Shown here piece after piece: positions 11,034 to 20,895 of a stretch of DNA of 64,000 bases (its first letter is position 1; each line of letters opens with the position of its first letter). The position numbers and the translations under genes were made by a program. A model generated the notes under the pieces. The model saw nothing but the letters and a program-made list of their open reading frames with translations, was not told the DNA's origin and searched no databases. This DNA comes from Acidobacteriaceae bacterium (GTDB lineage: Bacteria > Acidobacteriota > Terriglobia > Terriglobales > Acidobacteriaceae): NCBI GenBank assembly GCA_030041515.1, contig JASHNS010000119.1, forward strand, positions 1 through 64,000, in the 5' to 3' direction.

Positions 11034-11367
11034 GCCTGGTTATGCACTGCCCGGTATCCACGGAACCCAATGAACAGAGGCGTTTTCCACAGAAATACCC
11101 CAGCCGCCAGGTGGCCTGGAGATTTTCTCCTTGTAATCAACTGTTAAACACGGTATGAAACGATAATATCCGCCGGAAAACCTCCGGATCGATCCCATGT
11201 CGCGGGCATCGGCTCCGTGCGGAGCAGATACGCGGCGAGAACGCGAGCACTCCATCGACAGCCCCTGACGCATGCCAGGCCAACCAGTAATGAATACGGT
11301 GACATAACCAGGTCCGACGAGCATGCGCACACTCGCAAAGCAAACCAATCAAGACCTCAGGAGAACA
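11034..11367. other. Gene-free interval upstream of TonB receptor 3
   Basis: About 330 bases without a convincing frame. It holds a candidate promoter (11131-11159) and a single TTTTCCACA (11083-11091), which matches a relaxed DnaA-box consensus but stands alone and far from dnaA. The remainder would be a long 5' untranslated leader of roughly 200 bases; I see no riboswitch-like structure in it. Confidence 0.5.
11131..11159 (+). promoter_or_regulatory. Candidate sigma-70-type promoter for TonB receptor 3
   Basis: TTGTAA (11131-11136), a 17-base spacer and TATGAA (11154-11159); each hexamer matches four of six consensus bases. It lies downstream of the receptor 2 terminator, where a new promoter is required. 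An overlapping GATAAT a little downstream is an alternative -10 element. Confidence 0.35.
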
Positions 11368-14300
11368 ATGATGCGCAAGAGTAGCTGCGGCTGCCGGGCA
11401 AGCGCGTGTTTCGCGTTGCTGCTCGCTATGATTCTGACGATGGGCGCGCCGGGAGCGTGGGCGCAGTCGACCACCGCGGGAGCGATCGCAGGCACGGTGT
11501 CGGACCAGACGGGCGCGGTTGTAAGCGGCGCCACTGTTGACATCCGGAATAATGCCACGAATGCCGATATTCAGATGACAGCCAACGGGAGCGGCTCATT
11601 CAACGCGCCTCTGCTGGAGCCGGGCACGTATACGGTAACGATCACAGCTCCGAATTTCGCCACCTATAAGGCCCGCGATGTGGAAGTATTCGTGGCGCAG
11701 GTGACGACACTGCTGCCGCATCTGGCGCTGGCGACGGCGACGACGAAGGTGGTGGTGACGGAACAGACGCCGGCGATGAATCTGGAGTCGCCGTCGTTCA
11801 CGGACCAGCTGAACAGCAAAGCGCTGCAGTCGATTCCGATCAACAATAAGCGCTGGTCGAGCCTGGCGATGACGACGCCGGGGGTGGTTTCCGACGCAAA
11901 CGGCTACGGGCTGGTGAGCGTGCGCGGGATCAGCACGCTGCTGAATAACGTGGAGATCGACGGCGCGGACGATAACCAGGCGTTTTTCTCAGAGGAGCGC
12001 GGGCGTACGCGCGAGGCTTATTCGACCACGTTCGCGGCGGTCCGCGAATTCGCCGTGAACACCGGCGTCTATTCCGCTCAATATGGCCGCGCCGCGGGCG
12101 CCGTTATTACCTCTGTCACGCGGAGCGGCGGCAATCAACTGCACGGGCAGGCCTACTTCTGGGACCGGGAAAGCAACTGGGAGGCTTACACTCCGTTCTC
12201 GACGATTACGGCGCTGGTGAACGGAGCCAATGTCAGTGCGCCGCTGAAACCCGAGGATGAGCGCAAGATCTACGGATTCACGGCGGGCGGACCCCTGATC
12301 AAGGACAGGCTTTTCTGGGAGTATACGTACGATCAGCACACGCACGTTTTCCCGAACATCGGAGTGCCTTACAATCCGCAGATTTTTTACACGCTGCCTT
12401 CAGCAGCGCTGGTGGGCGGGGAAACCTGCGACACCGCCACCGGCGCGATCAGCGGAGCTCCGGCGAGCGCGGTCAACGATGGCAATGCCTGCGCGCTGGC
12501 GGCACGTCAAGGGATCAGCTATTCCCAGGCCGCCTATGACTGGGCTGCCCTCACCGACGGCAGCGCGGCCGTGAACGTGGCCAATTATCCAGGCGCCGCA
12601 CCCATCACCGATCCCGGACTGACCGGCGACATCGGGGAATCGCCGCGCTACGGCTACCAGGAAATCAACATGCCGAAGCTGGACTGGCAGATCGATGGCA
12701 GGAACCATCTGAGTCTGCTTTACAACCGCCTGCGCTGGGATTCGCCCGGCGGCGTGCAGACGAGCGCGCCGGACCACTATTCGCAGGACGCCAACGGCAA
12801 CGATTTCGTGAAACTGGATTACGGCGTGGCCACACTCTCCACGATGGTCACCTCCAACATCAGCAACCAGCTGCTCTACCAGTACAGCCGCGAGCTCGAC
12901 GATGAGGGCCAGCAGCCGTACACGCCTTACACTCTCTCGGACATCAACAATCGTACGGGCAACATCCCGGAACTGGAGCTGTACGAGGATGGTGTCACTG
13001 CGGGCTCGCCCTACTACAGCTATCGCACGGCATACCCGGACGAGCGCAAATGGCAAGCCAACGATATCGTGTACTGGAACAAGGGTCGTCACCAGCTGAG
13101 CATGGGCGCGGAATTCGTGCACAACTACGATCTGATGAACAACACCTACGAGAGCAACGGCGTTTTCCTGTACGACTGGGATGGCAACTACTTTAACGAC
13201 CTGCTCAACTTCAAAGACGGCAACAATCCCGCGGTCTCCGGGGTGGGAGGCTGCAACAAGTCCGCGTCAGAAAACGGGAGCAGCGGCATTACTGGAAATT
13301 ACCCGTGCTATGCCGACTTCTACCAGGGATTCGGTCCTCCAGTCTTCGCGATCGCCACACTGGATTCCGGCGCGTTCATCCAGGACGACTGGAAGGCGAC
13401 GCCGCGCCTGACGGTGGATCTGGGACTGCGCTGGGACAAGGAAACGCTGCCCGGCCCCGATGCGAACCTTACGGCGGCCACCGGCGCATTTGTGCCCTAC
13501 GTGGGCCTGATGAACAATCCCTCCGACAACACGGCATTCGGGCCCCGGATCGGCTTCGCTTACGATCTGTTTGGGAATGGCAAAACGGCAGTGCATGGCG
13601 GCTGGGGCATGTATTACGGCCGCATCACCAACGGAAACCTCGAGGAGGTGCGCCTGAACACCGGCAGCCCCAACGGCCAGTACACCAAAACCTGGCACGA
13701 GGACACCTACGCCTCCGGCTCGCCGACCTATCCGAATATCATCTCCAGCGCCGCCTATTCCGGCACGCCTAACTCGTACTTCATGGCGCCTAACCTCAAG
13801 ATGCCGCAAGTGCAGGAGTTCGACCTTTCGCTGCAGCAGGAAATCGGGCATGGGACGGTCGTCCAGGCAAGCTATCTGGGATCGCTGGGCCGCGAACTGC
13901 CGAACTTCCTGGACGTCAACCTGAATCCCGCAACCACCACGGATACCTTCACGGTCACAGGCGACCCGGGCGGCGAGGGCCGGCTGGGCCCCACCGGCTC
14001 GACCATCAGCGTCCCGGTGTTCACCAGCCTTGGCAACACCAGCAACCCTGAGCTGGATGCCGTCAATGGCGGCGGCTCCGTAGCCGCAAATTTCGGGCAA
14101 GTGGCCGAATTTCTCAGCAATATCAACTCGAACTACAACGCGGCCGTGGTGGAAATTCAGAATCACACACTGCACAGCATCCAGTTCGACGCCAACTACA
14201 CCTGGGCACATGCGCTGGATTACGCGCAAAACGCTGACACCGAAGGCGCCCTGAACAACTGGTACAACCCGTACGGCGATTACCACGCCAACTACGGGAA

Positions 14301-14820
14301 CAGCAGCTGGGACATTCCCAATCGCTTTGTAGGCTATGTGCTCTACACTTTGCCGAACATGCATGGGGGCAGCTGGATGAAGTGGGTGGCCAATGGCTGG
14401 AGCGTGGACGACACGTTTCAGGCACAAAACGGACTTCCCTTCATGGCAGGCGTCTCCGGCTATCCGAGCAATGGCGTTGAAAGCGATCTGAATGGGGCGA
14501 GCGGCAGCGCGGTCATTCCGCAGATTGGTTACAATGCGGGCCGTTATCCGCGGACCATGGTGGACGACGCTCGCCTGCAGAAAGACATTTCCTTCGAGGG
14601 CGGCCGAAGTCTGCAACTCAGCGCCAATGCCTATAACGTGGCGAATCACGAAAACATTACGGGATTCGAGGCCTCGTACCAGTACTACCTGTCGGGAACC
14701 TCGCTGGAATATCAGGGGGCGGATGGAGCCAATGACTTCATGGTTCCCGATGCTGCCAACAACAGCGGGTTCCTTTACACGCCACGGGAGATTGAACTGG
14801 TCGGACGGTTCACTTTCTAG
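11368..14820 (+). CDS. Oar-like TonB-dependent outer-membrane receptor (3)
   Basis: 1150 residues. ATG 11368 (or the adjacent ATG 11371) follows AGGAG at 11359-11363, and the product begins with a signal peptide ending near GAWA-Q. The carboxypeptidase-regulatory-like domain spans about residues 33-115 (IAGTVSDQTGAVVSGATVDI). The plug region contains LVSVRGISTLLNNVEIDG and AAGAVITSVTRSGGNQLHG, and is followed by a long beta-barrel ending in a terminal Phe (ELVGRFTF). The sequence is clearly related to receptors 1 and 2 but well diverged, so the three probably take different ligands rather than being recent duplicates. A strong terminator follows at 14845-14874. Confidence 0.95.
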   Translation: MMRKSSCGCRASACFALLLAMILTMGAPGAWAQSTTAGAIAGTVSDQTGAVVSGATVDIRNNATNADIQMTANGSGSFNAPLLEPGTYTVTITAPNFATYKARDVEVFVAQVTTLLPHLALATATTKVVVTEQTPAMNLESPSFTDQLNSKALQSIPINNKRWSSLAMTTPGVVSDANGYGLVSVRGISTLLNNVEIDGADDNQAFFSEERGRTREAYSTTFAAVREFAVNTGVYSAQYGRAAGAVITSVTRSGGNQLHGQAYFWDRESNWEAYTPFSTITALVNGANVSAPLKPEDERKIYGFTAGGPLIKDRLFWEYTYDQHTHVFPNIGVPYNPQIFYTLPSAALVGGETCDTATGAISGAPASAVNDGNACALAARQGISYSQAAYDWAALTDGSAAVNVANYPGAAPITDPGLTGDIGESPRYGYQEINMPKLDWQIDGRNHLSLLYNRLRWDSPGGVQTSAPDHYSQDANGNDFVKLDYGVATLSTMVTSNISNQLLYQYSRELDDEGQQPYTPYTLSDINNRTGNIPELELYEDGVTAGSPYYSYRTAYPDERKWQANDIVYWNKGRHQLSMGAEFVHNYDLMNNTYESNGVFLYDWDGNYFNDLLNFKDGNNPAVSGVGGCNKSASENGSSGITGNYPCYADFYQGFGPPVFAIATLDSGAFIQDDWKATPRLTVDLGLRWDKETLPGPDANLTAATGAFVPYVGLMNNPSDNTAFGPRIGFAYDLFGNGKTAVHGGWGMYYGRITNGNLEEVRLNTGSPNGQYTKTWHEDTYASGSPTYPNIISSAAYSGTPNSYFMAPNLKMPQVQEFDLSLQQEIGHGTVVQASYLGSLGRELPNFLDVNLNPATTTDTFTVTGDPGGEGRLGPTGSTISVPVFTSLGNTSNPELDAVNGGGSVAANFGQVAEFLSNINSNYNAAVVEIQNHTLHSIQFDANYTWAHALDYAQNADTEGALNNWYNPYGDYHANYGNSSWDIPNRFVGYVLYTLPNMHGGSWMKWVANGWSVDDTFQAQNGLPFMAGVSGYPSNGVESDLNGASGSAVIPQIGYNAGRYPRTMVDDARLQKDISFEGGRSLQLSANAYNVANHENITGFEASYQYYLSGTSLEYQGADGANDFMVPDAANNSGFLYTPREIELVGRFTF

Positions 14821-14844
14821 GGCCAATCCAACTCCTCTCGCATG

Positions 14845-14874
14845 CGCGGCGGCTTCGGCCGCCGCGTTTTCTTT
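14845..14874 (+). terminator. Rho-independent terminator with UUCG tetraloop
   Basis: A 9-bp all-GC stem (CGCGGCGGC at 14845-14853 pairs with 14858-14866) capped by TTCG and followed by TTTTCTTT. It separates receptor 3 from mnmG. Confidence 0.92.
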
Positions 14875-14913
14875 GCCGGGACCGAGGCCCGATAGAATAA
14901 AAGTGTCCCCTGA

Positions 14914-16902
14914 ATGCCGTTTACCGAACAATACGATGTTGTGGTGGTGGGCGCGGGCCACGCCGGCTGCGAGGCGGCCGTGGCGGCCGCACGGATGGGG
15001 CTGCGCACGGCGTTGTTCACGCTGAATCTGGACCTGATTGCGCAGATGAGCTGCAATCCGGCCATTGGCGGGATCGCCAAGGGCCACCTGGTGCGGGAGG
15101 TGGACGCGCTGGGCGGCGTGATGGGCGAAGTGGCGGACGCGGTGGGGATCCAGTTCCGGCTGCTGAATACGTCGCGAGGGCCGGCGGTGTGGTCGCCGCG
15201 GGCGCAGTGCGACAAGCAGCAGTACCGCGTGAAGATGCGCGAGATGCTGGAGTCGCAGGCGAATCTGTTCATCAAGCAGGCGGAGGTGAGCGATCTCGTG
15301 ATTGAGAGCTCAGAGCTCAGGGCTCAGAGCTCAGGGAATGACCAGAGATCCGTGATCCGTGATCAGGAAAAGCCAGCGCGGATTGCCGGGGTGAAGCTGC
15401 GAGATGGACGGACGATTCTGGCAGGGGCGACGGTGATCACGACAGGGACGTTTCTGAACGGGCTGATCCACTGCGGGGAGGAGCATTATCCGGCGGGACG
15501 CAGTGGGGAGCCGCCGTCGGTGCTGCTGGGCGAGGCGCTGAAGCGGCTTGGACTGCGGGGATGCCGGCTGAAGACGGGCACGCCTCCGCGGCTGGACGGG
15601 CGGACCATTGCATGGAGCAGATTTGCTGAGCAGCCCGGTGATGCCGATCCGACGCCGTTCAGCTTCCGGACGAAGACGCTTCCGCAGCGGCAGGTTTCAT
15701 GCCACATCGCCTTCACCACGCCGGAGACGCTGCGGATCATTCGCGAGAACGTGCACCGGTCGCCGATGTATTCGGGGCAGATTCAGGCAATTGGGCCGCG
15801 CTATTGCCCGTCGATTGAAGACAAGGTGGTGAAGTTTCCGGATAAGGAGCAGCACCAGTTCTTTCTGGAGCCGGAGGGGCTGAACACGCATGAGGTGTAC
15901 GTGAACGGGATGTCGACGTCGCTGCCGATGGAGGTGCAGTGGGAGATCGTGCGGTCGATACCGGGGCTCGAAAGCGCGGAGATGCTGCGGCCGGGATATG
16001 CGATCGAGTACGACGCTATCGATCCAACGGAACTGGAGCGGTCGCTGCGGGTGAAGAAGTTCGAGGGACTGTACCTGGCGGGGCAGATCAATGGAACGTC
16101 GGGGTATGAAGAGGCGGCGTGCCAGGGACTGATGGCAGGGATTAATGCGGCGCTGGCGGTGAAGGGGGAGGAGCCGTTCACGCTGGATCGGACTGAGGCG
16201 TACACGGGGATCCTGATCGACGATCTGATTTCGAAGGGAACGAACGAGCCGTACCGTATGTTCACCTCGCGGGCGGAGTTCCGGCTGCACCTGCGGATCG
16301 ACAATGCGGACCGGCGGCTGACGCCGTATGGGCGGCGGCTGGGACTGATCGGCGATGCCGCGTGGGCGGAGTACGAGGCGAAGCAGTCGCGGGCGGCGGC
16401 GCTGGAGAGTTTCCTCGCGACCGGCAAGGCGGTTGGAAGTCCCGAAAACGGATGGGCTGCCGGGCAGACGTGGGCGCAGGTGCTGCGGCGGCCGGAAGTG
16501 ACGATGGAGACGATTTGGCCGGAACTGCGGGAACAGCTGCGTGATTCGGTCTTTGCACCATGGGTGGCAGAGACGGAGACAGCGCACGAGCATCTGTCCG
16601 CACATCTGCGGAACGAGCTGAAGACAGTGGAGACGGAGATCAAGTACGCCGGGTATCTGGATCAGCAGAAGAAGGCGATCGACAAGCTGAAGAAGGCGGA
16701 GGAGCGCGGGATTCCGCAGTGGTTCGACTACACGCAGGTGAGTGGACTGTCGCGGGAGATGCAGGAGAAGCTGGCAAAGGTGCGTCCGGCGACGCTGGGG
16801 CAAGCGAGTCGCATTCCGGGCGTGACGCCGGCAGCGCTGAGCCTGGTGAATGTGTATATCGAGATCCAGGGCCGGCGGATGCGCGAGGCAGCTTCAGCCT
16901 GA
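14914..16902 (+). CDS. mnmG: tRNA uridine-5-carboxymethylaminomethyl modification enzyme MnmG (GidA)
   Basis: A 662-residue FAD enzyme that, with MnmE, builds the cmnm5/nm5 group on wobble U34 of certain tRNAs. The N-terminal dinucleotide-binding motif is [12 protein letters not shown]. The family signatures follow: [34 protein letters not shown] with the catalytic-region loop, [14 protein letters not shown], and [21 protein letters not shown]; the helical C-terminal domain ends at about residue 655. About residues 130-150 carry an unusual Ser/Arg/Gln-rich insertion encoded by tandem repeats (15308 onwards), in a loop that varies between homologues. ATG 14914 lacks a strong Shine-Dalgarno. 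Its partner mnmE is 20 kb away rather than adjacent. Confidence 0.98.
   Translation: MPFTEQYDVVVVGAGHAGCEAAVAAARMGLRTALFTLNLDLIAQMSCNPAIGGIAKGHLVREVDALGGVMGEVADAVGIQFRLLNTSRGPAVWSPRAQCDKQQYRVKMREMLESQANLFIKQAEVSDLVIESSELRAQSSGNDQRSVIRDQEKPARIAGVKLRDGRTILAGATVITTGTFLNGLIHCGEEHYPAGRSGEPPSVLLGEALKRLGLRGCRLKTGTPPRLDGRTIAWSRFAEQPGDADPTPFSFRTKTLPQRQVSCHIAFTTPETLRIIRENVHRSPMYSGQIQAIGPRYCPSIEDKVVKFPDKEQHQFFLEPEGLNTHEVYVNGMSTSLPMEVQWEIVRSIPGLESAEMLRPGYAIEYDAIDPTELERSLRVKKFEGLYLAGQINGTSGYEEAACQGLMAGINAALAVKGEEPFTLDRTEAYTGILIDDLISKGTNEPYRMFTSRAEFRLHLRIDNADRRLTPYGRRLGLIGDAAWAEYEAKQSRAAALESFLATGKAVGSPENGWAAGQTWAQVLRRPEVTMETIWPELREQLRDSVFAPWVAETETAHEHLSAHLRNELKTVETEIKYAGYLDQQKKAIDKLKKAEERGIPQWFDYTQVSGLSREMQEKLAKVRPATLGQASRIPGVTPAALSLVNVYIEIQGRRMREAASA
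15308..15335 (+). repeat. Two perfect 14-nt tandem repeats inside mnmG
   Basis: GCTCAGAGCTCAGG occurs twice head-to-tail. A second short tandem (ATCCGTG twice) starts a few bases downstream, near 15348. Together with flanking bases they add about 18-20 in-frame codons without disrupting mnmG. Confidence 0.85.
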
Positions 16903-16907
16903 GCGCT

Positions 16908-17777
16908 CTATCGCGGACGGGAGAGATTGACCCGCAGCTCCACACCGCGGCCGAGGGGAGTCTGGACTTCAGAGACATCCACGAGCCTTCCGTGCTCGAG
17001 CGAGCGGTGGTGGAGGACATAGCCGCCGATGAGCCAGCCGAGGGTGCTGCCGACCAGGACGTCCGACGGGAAATGCTGGCGAGCGTAGACGCGGGAAATG
17101 GAAACGGTAGTAGCCAGGCCGTAGACGATGGCTTTGGTGGCGAGGCCGTTGTACTGACCGGCGATGACATGCGCGAACGCCCAGGAGTTCATGGCGTGTT
17201 CTGAGGGCATGGAAGGACTGTTGGGCCAGCCTTTGGGCCCGTCGGGCCAGAGGCCGCCGCGGGCGTTGTCGAGCTGCGGCCCTTCGCGGTCGAGTGCATA
17301 TTTAAGACCTTCATTCAAAATGCCGGCGTCGGCCATGGCCTCCGCGGAGAGGACAGCGGTTTCGGTGAGGTAGTCGTTGTGGCGGACGGTGCCCCACATA
17401 TAACCGGCGGCGGACGCGCCAAAGGGCAGGTAAATGCCGCCCGCCGTGGAGTAGGTCTCAAAATCGTTTTCGCGATTGGGGTGAACGCCGAGGTCCTGGA
17501 TGGCCTGGGTATCGTAATGGACCGCCACGCCGGTAGCGACGCCGAAGGGAAGAATCCAGAGGAGCTGGCCAGCCGGCGCGTGGAGGGGGCTGGTGACGAT
17601 GCCGACCTCGTCCTGTGCGACATGACGGAGGCAGACGGGAAGGTGACTGAGGCGGCATTGAGGGGAGTCCGGTACCTGCGCAGAAGCCCATGGCGTGCCG
17701 GCGAGCAGGAGGAAAGAGACGGCCATTACGATGCGGGCGGTGCGAAGGTAAATGCTCATCCTTTCCCATCTCATCAT
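16908..17777 (-). CDS. Secreted or envelope PAP2-family phosphatase
   Basis: About 289 residues with a signal peptide or anchor (core IVMAVSFLLLAG, possible cleavage after WASA). PAP2 acid-phosphatase motifs appear in order: a degenerate first motif KYALDREGP, PSEH in place of the usual PSGH, and SRVYARQHFPSDV, which contains the catalytic R-x5-H-x3-D. Substrates in this family are phospholipid or undecaprenyl pyrophosphates, or phosphatidic acid; which one applies here cannot be told. The start is uncertain: ATGs at 17777, 17774 and 17759 are all in frame, and only the last has a purine run, which abuts it. The gene converges on mnmG with a five-base gap. Confidence 0.85.
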   Translation of the reverse strand: MMRWERMSIYLRTARIVMAVSFLLLAGTPWASAQVPDSPQCRLSHLPVCLRHVAQDEVGIVTSPLHAPAGQLLWILPFGVATGVAVHYDTQAIQDLGVHPNRENDFETYSTAGGIYLPFGASAAGYMWGTVRHNDYLTETAVLSAEAMADAGILNEGLKYALDREGPQLDNARGGLWPDGPKGWPNSPSMPSEHAMNSWAFAHVIAGQYNGLATKAIVYGLATTVSISRVYARQHFPSDVLVGSTLGWLIGGYVLHHRSLEHGRLVDVSEVQTPLGRGVELRVNLSRPR

Positions 17778-17984
17778 TTCGGGCGAGTTCCCGTCCAACG
17801 CCAACCATGCGAGACGCTGGCGGATGAACGTCTTGTCATGCGCGGGAAAGGTGCGAGGATGGGGCGCGGAGTAGTCTGAATCACAGAAACAGCAGCTGCC
17901 AACGGAAGGATTGCCGCTCCATAGCGGCGCAGGCAGGGTGCGGCACGGCGGTTAAGAGACAGGGAATACGAGAAAAGGGAAGAA

Positions 17985-18659
17985 ATGCGGCTCCTGGTAG
18001 TGGAAGACGATAAGACGATTCGGGAGTTTCTGACGCGGGCGCTGGCGGAGTCGGGATTTGGCGTGGACGCATCAGCTCTGGGGCGGGAGGCGGAAAAGCT
18101 GGCACTGGAAGGCGTGCACGACGCGCTGATTGTGGATTTAACGTTGCCGGATATGGATGGGCTGGAGCTGATCCAGCGGCTGCGGGCGCAGGGGGTTACG
18201 TCACCGGTGCTGATCCTGTCGGCGCGGCGCTCCGTAGACGAGAGGGTGCTGGGGCTGGAGCGCGGCGGGGACGATTACATGACGAAACCGTTCGCGGTTG
18301 CGGAGCTGCTGGCGCGGGTGCGGGCGCTGCTGCGGCGCAGCACACCCAGCCAGTCTGAAGCGACGCGGTTGCGGGTGGGAGACCTTGAGATCGACCTGAT
18401 CCGGCGCGAGGCGAAGCGCGGAGGGACGGAGATCCAGCTGACGCAGCAGGAGTTTTCGCTGCTCGAATACCTGTGCCGCAACGCGGGGCGCGTGGTGACG
18501 AGGGCGATGGTGCTGGACCACGTATGGAAGATGCGAATCGACACGTCGACCAATATTGTGGACGTGCATATCCATCGGCTTCGCAATAAAGTGGACCGCG
18601 ACGCGCACCAGCCGCTCATCCGCACGATCCGCGGGGTCGGATATGTTCTCAAGGATTAG
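17985..18659 (+). CDS. OmpR/PhoB-family response regulator
   Basis: 224 residues. The receiver domain (about 1-115) has acidic residues at 7-9 (VEDD), phospho-acceptor Asp51 (VDLTLPDMDG) and the conserved Lys in MTKPF. A winged-helix DNA-binding domain follows (about 130-222), with NAGRVVTRAMVLDHVW and VHIHRLRNKVD leading to TIRGVGYVLKD. The stop codon overlaps the kinase start by 17 bases, so the two are co-translated. The protein resembles the QseB/CpxR-like group; the stimulus is unknown. Confidence 0.96.
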   Translation: MRLLVVEDDKTIREFLTRALAESGFGVDASALGREAEKLALEGVHDALIVDLTLPDMDGLELIQRLRAQGVTSPVLILSARRSVDERVLGLERGGDDYMTKPFAVAELLARVRALLRRSTPSQSEATRLRVGDLEIDLIRREAKRGGTEIQLTQQEFSLLEYLCRNAGRVVTRAMVLDHVWKMRIDTSTNIVDVHIHRLRNKVDRDAHQPLIRTIRGVGYVLKD

Positions 18660-20148
18660 AGGGAGTTTTTATCGGACATCTGCGTGGCGGCTGGCACTGC
18701 GCAGTACGCTGGTATTCGCAGCGGGCTGCGCGGTTATTTTTCTGGCCATGTACATCGTGGTAGCACGAGCCGTGCAGGAGCGGAGCGACTCGTGGCTGAT
18801 TGGTGAGAGCGAAACGCTGAAGCAGGTGGCGGTGACGACGCCCCGCGATGCGCTGTACGACCGCATCGTGGAAGAGGTGGCGGAGCTGGCGTCGCAGGAG
18901 GTTTCGTACGACGGCAGCGGCCATCCGATCAAGGGCAACACGGTTTTCTTTGCAGAAACCGATAGCAGCCCCCACCAGACGGTCTGGGTGGGTCCGCAGG
19001 ACAGCGGGAAGTTTCTGGCTGCGCTGCATGGAATAAGCCCCGAGCGGGGAGCGCCGGTTTCGGTACGGGTCCCTGGATGGAGCGCGCCGTTTCGCGTGGT
19101 CGCCGTCAGCATGCGGCCTGGGCAGGGGCATATCTATCTGGGCCTGCTGGACGCCTCAGCGGCGGCGCTGATGCGGCGGCTGCTGGTACGGTTCGCGCTG
19201 GGCTGGCTGTTGATGGTGGGCCTGGGCTTCTTCGTCACTCTGATGGGGTTGCGTCGCATGCTGCGCCGCGTGGACGCGATCACGGGAACCGCGGCCAGCA
19301 TCCGCTCTGACGATCTGAGCACGCGCGTTCCGTTAAAGGGGCAACGAGACGAAGTGGCGCGGCTGGCCCAGACCTTGAACAACATGCTGGACCGGATTTC
19401 GTCGACGGTGAATCAACTGCGGACGCTGACGGACTCGATGGCTCACGATCTGAAGAGCCCGATCACCTCAGTACGAGGAAGGCTGGAGATCGCTCTGTCG
19501 ACAGAGGATCGCAACCAGTGCGCAGAACTGGTTGCGGGAGGGATTGAGCAGCTGGACCGGCTTTCTGAGGTCATTACAACATCGCTGGATGTGGCGGAAG
19601 CTGATGGAGGGGCATTGCGGCTGAGGCCGCAAACTGTGGACCTGAGCGAGCTGGCCGGACGCGTGGCCGAATTGTACAGCCCGGCGTTTGGAGATAATCG
19701 CCAGTCGTTCACGATCGAAGCGGCCAGGCCGGTGCTGGTGCAGATGGATGTGCCGCTGGGGACTCGGATGCTGTCGAATCTGATGGAAAACGAACTCCAC
19801 TATGCAGGAGCGGGGGCCGAGGTAAGTGTGGAGATCGGGATTGTGCAGAATCTCGCCGTGATTCGGGTAGAAGACAACGGACCTGGATTCGCCGCCGAAT
19901 TGCTGGAGAGCGCGGGGGATGGCGCTGCGGCGATGGCACGGGTTTTTCACCGTTTTGTGAAAGGCAACGGCTCGCATGGGCATGGGCTGGGGCTGGCGTT
20001 TGTGAATGCAGTCGCAGTGGCACACGGCGGCCGGGTCGTGGCGCGGAACCGAAAGCACGCAGGCGGCGCGGAAATTCTTGTCGAGCTGCCTCTTTCCGGC
20101 GCGAAAACGGACCAGCCGCCAACCTCGACGAGAGAGGCGGTTTCATGA
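18643..20148 (+). CDS. Membrane sensor histidine kinase paired with the upstream regulator
   Basis: 501 residues from ATG 18643, inside the end of the regulator gene. Two membrane helices (about 17-40 and 183-208) enclose a periplasmic sensor domain of some 140 residues. Then come a HAMP linker (LRRMLRRVDAITG...), the dimerisation/phospho-acceptor motif MAHDLKSPI with His268, and an ATPase domain with the N-box NLMENELHY, G1 DNGPGF and G2 GHGLGLAF. All catalytic motifs are intact, so it should autophosphorylate and pass phosphate to Asp51 of the partner. The longer upstream frame is rejected because it would only read through the regulator gene. Confidence 0.95.
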   Translation: MFSRIRGSFYRTSAWRLALRSTLVFAAGCAVIFLAMYIVVARAVQERSDSWLIGESETLKQVAVTTPRDALYDRIVEEVAELASQEVSYDGSGHPIKGNTVFFAETDSSPHQTVWVGPQDSGKFLAALHGISPERGAPVSVRVPGWSAPFRVVAVSMRPGQGHIYLGLLDASAAALMRRLLVRFALGWLLMVGLGFFVTLMGLRRMLRRVDAITGTAASIRSDDLSTRVPLKGQRDEVARLAQTLNNMLDRISSTVNQLRTLTDSMAHDLKSPITSVRGRLEIALSTEDRNQCAELVAGGIEQLDRLSEVITTSLDVAEADGGALRLRPQTVDLSELAGRVAELYSPAFGDNRQSFTIEAARPVLVQMDVPLGTRMLSNLMENELHYAGAGAEVSVEIGIVQNLAVIRVEDNGPGFAAELLESAGDGAAAMARVFHRFVKGNGSHGHGLGLAFVNAVAVAHGGRVVARNRKHAGGAEILVELPLSGAKTDQPPTSTREAVS

Positions 20149-20246
20149 GCGATGCAGAGGCGGCGGGGATTGGCGGGCGCAGTTGACGATTTTCGGCGAA
20201 CCCCTGAGATGGCGGCCACATCCCACTGCGCAGAAGGGAGCGCGCG

Positions 20247-20756
20247 ATGCCGGAAAAAGCAACGATGCAACGGGCCAGGGAGGATCTTCGCGAAGGGAAA
20301 GCACCCTCGACGGTCGCAGGCGAATTCGTCCATGAGGAAATCGAGCATGTTCGCGAGGGCAAGCATGGGGCGCGGTCGCCGCGACAGGCGATTGCGATTG
20401 GGCTGAGCAAGGCGCGTCGCGCGGGCATCCCGCTGAAGCCGCCGAAGGGCGGTGCGAAATCGACGCAGCAGAAGGCTGAACAGGACTACGAGAAAGGACA
20501 GTCCCAATCGTCCCGCAAATCCTCCGCAAAGAAATCTTCGTCACGGCGATCGCAGGCGCGGGAAAAGGCATTGCGGCGCGAGCCGCAATCCACGGCCTCG
20601 CGTGAGGCGCTCTCTCGACAGACCAGGCAGGCAGCGAAGAAGCGCTCGTCGAGCAGCCGCAGGACGGCCGCTCAGAAGGCGGTGCGGACAAAGGGGCCGA
20701 AGGAGCGGAAATCCGCCGCAAAGAAGGCGGCGAGGACACGCGCGAAGCGATCGTGA
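20247..20756 (+). CDS. Small basic DUF6496-like protein with Lys/Arg/Ser-rich tail
   Basis: 169 residues. The first 75 or so resemble the DUF6496 family (PRQAIAIGLSKARRAG). The rest is a low-complexity Lys/Arg/Ser/Ala tail reminiscent of bacterial histone H1-like or other nucleic-acid-binding tails. There is no signal peptide or membrane helix. A purine-rich run (GAAGGGAG) precedes ATG 20247. DNA or RNA binding is an inference from charge alone. The gene stands alone between the two-component system and the tRNA. Confidence 0.7.
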   Translation: MPEKATMQRAREDLREGKAPSTVAGEFVHEEIEHVREGKHGARSPRQAIAIGLSKARRAGIPLKPPKGGAKSTQQKAEQDYEKGQSQSSRKSSAKKSSSRRSQAREKALRREPQSTASREALSRQTRQAAKKRSSSSRRTAAQKAVRTKGPKERKSAAKKAARTRAKRS

Positions 20757-20819
20757 CGCCAAGGCGGCGATGTGCAGGCGCCGAGGAGCGCCGGAGAATA
20801 ATCACAATCGAGAAGGAGA

Positions 20820-20895
20820 TGGTGGACGCGGAAGGAATCGAACCTTCAACCTGTCGATTAAGAGTCGAATGCTCTGCCAATTGAGCTACGCGTCC
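20820..20895 (-). tRNA. tRNA-Lys, anticodon CUU, CCA encoded
   Basis: On the minus strand, acceptor arm GGACGCG pairs with CGCGTCC. The sequence then gives TA, a D arm GCTC/GAGC, an anticodon loop CTCTTAA with anticodon CTT, a T arm GAAGG/CCTTC with the loop TTCGATT, discriminator A and a genomically encoded CCA. The anticodon stem has one mismatch at its outer pair. TATATT (20969-20974, minus) could be the -10 element, but no matching -35 is evident. An inverted repeat (CGTGAAGC...GCTTCACG, 20922-20954) lies in the presumed leader. Confidence 0.95.

Noticed and set aside
11083-11091. TTTTCCACA as part of a replication origin
   Set aside because: It is a single site, 18 kb from dnaA and inside a receptor leader; chance occurrence is more likely.
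13267-15087. 600-codon frame on the minus strand opposite receptor 3 and the start of mnmG
   Set aside because: It crosses a strong terminator and two well-identified plus-strand genes, and its translation has no recognisable domain.
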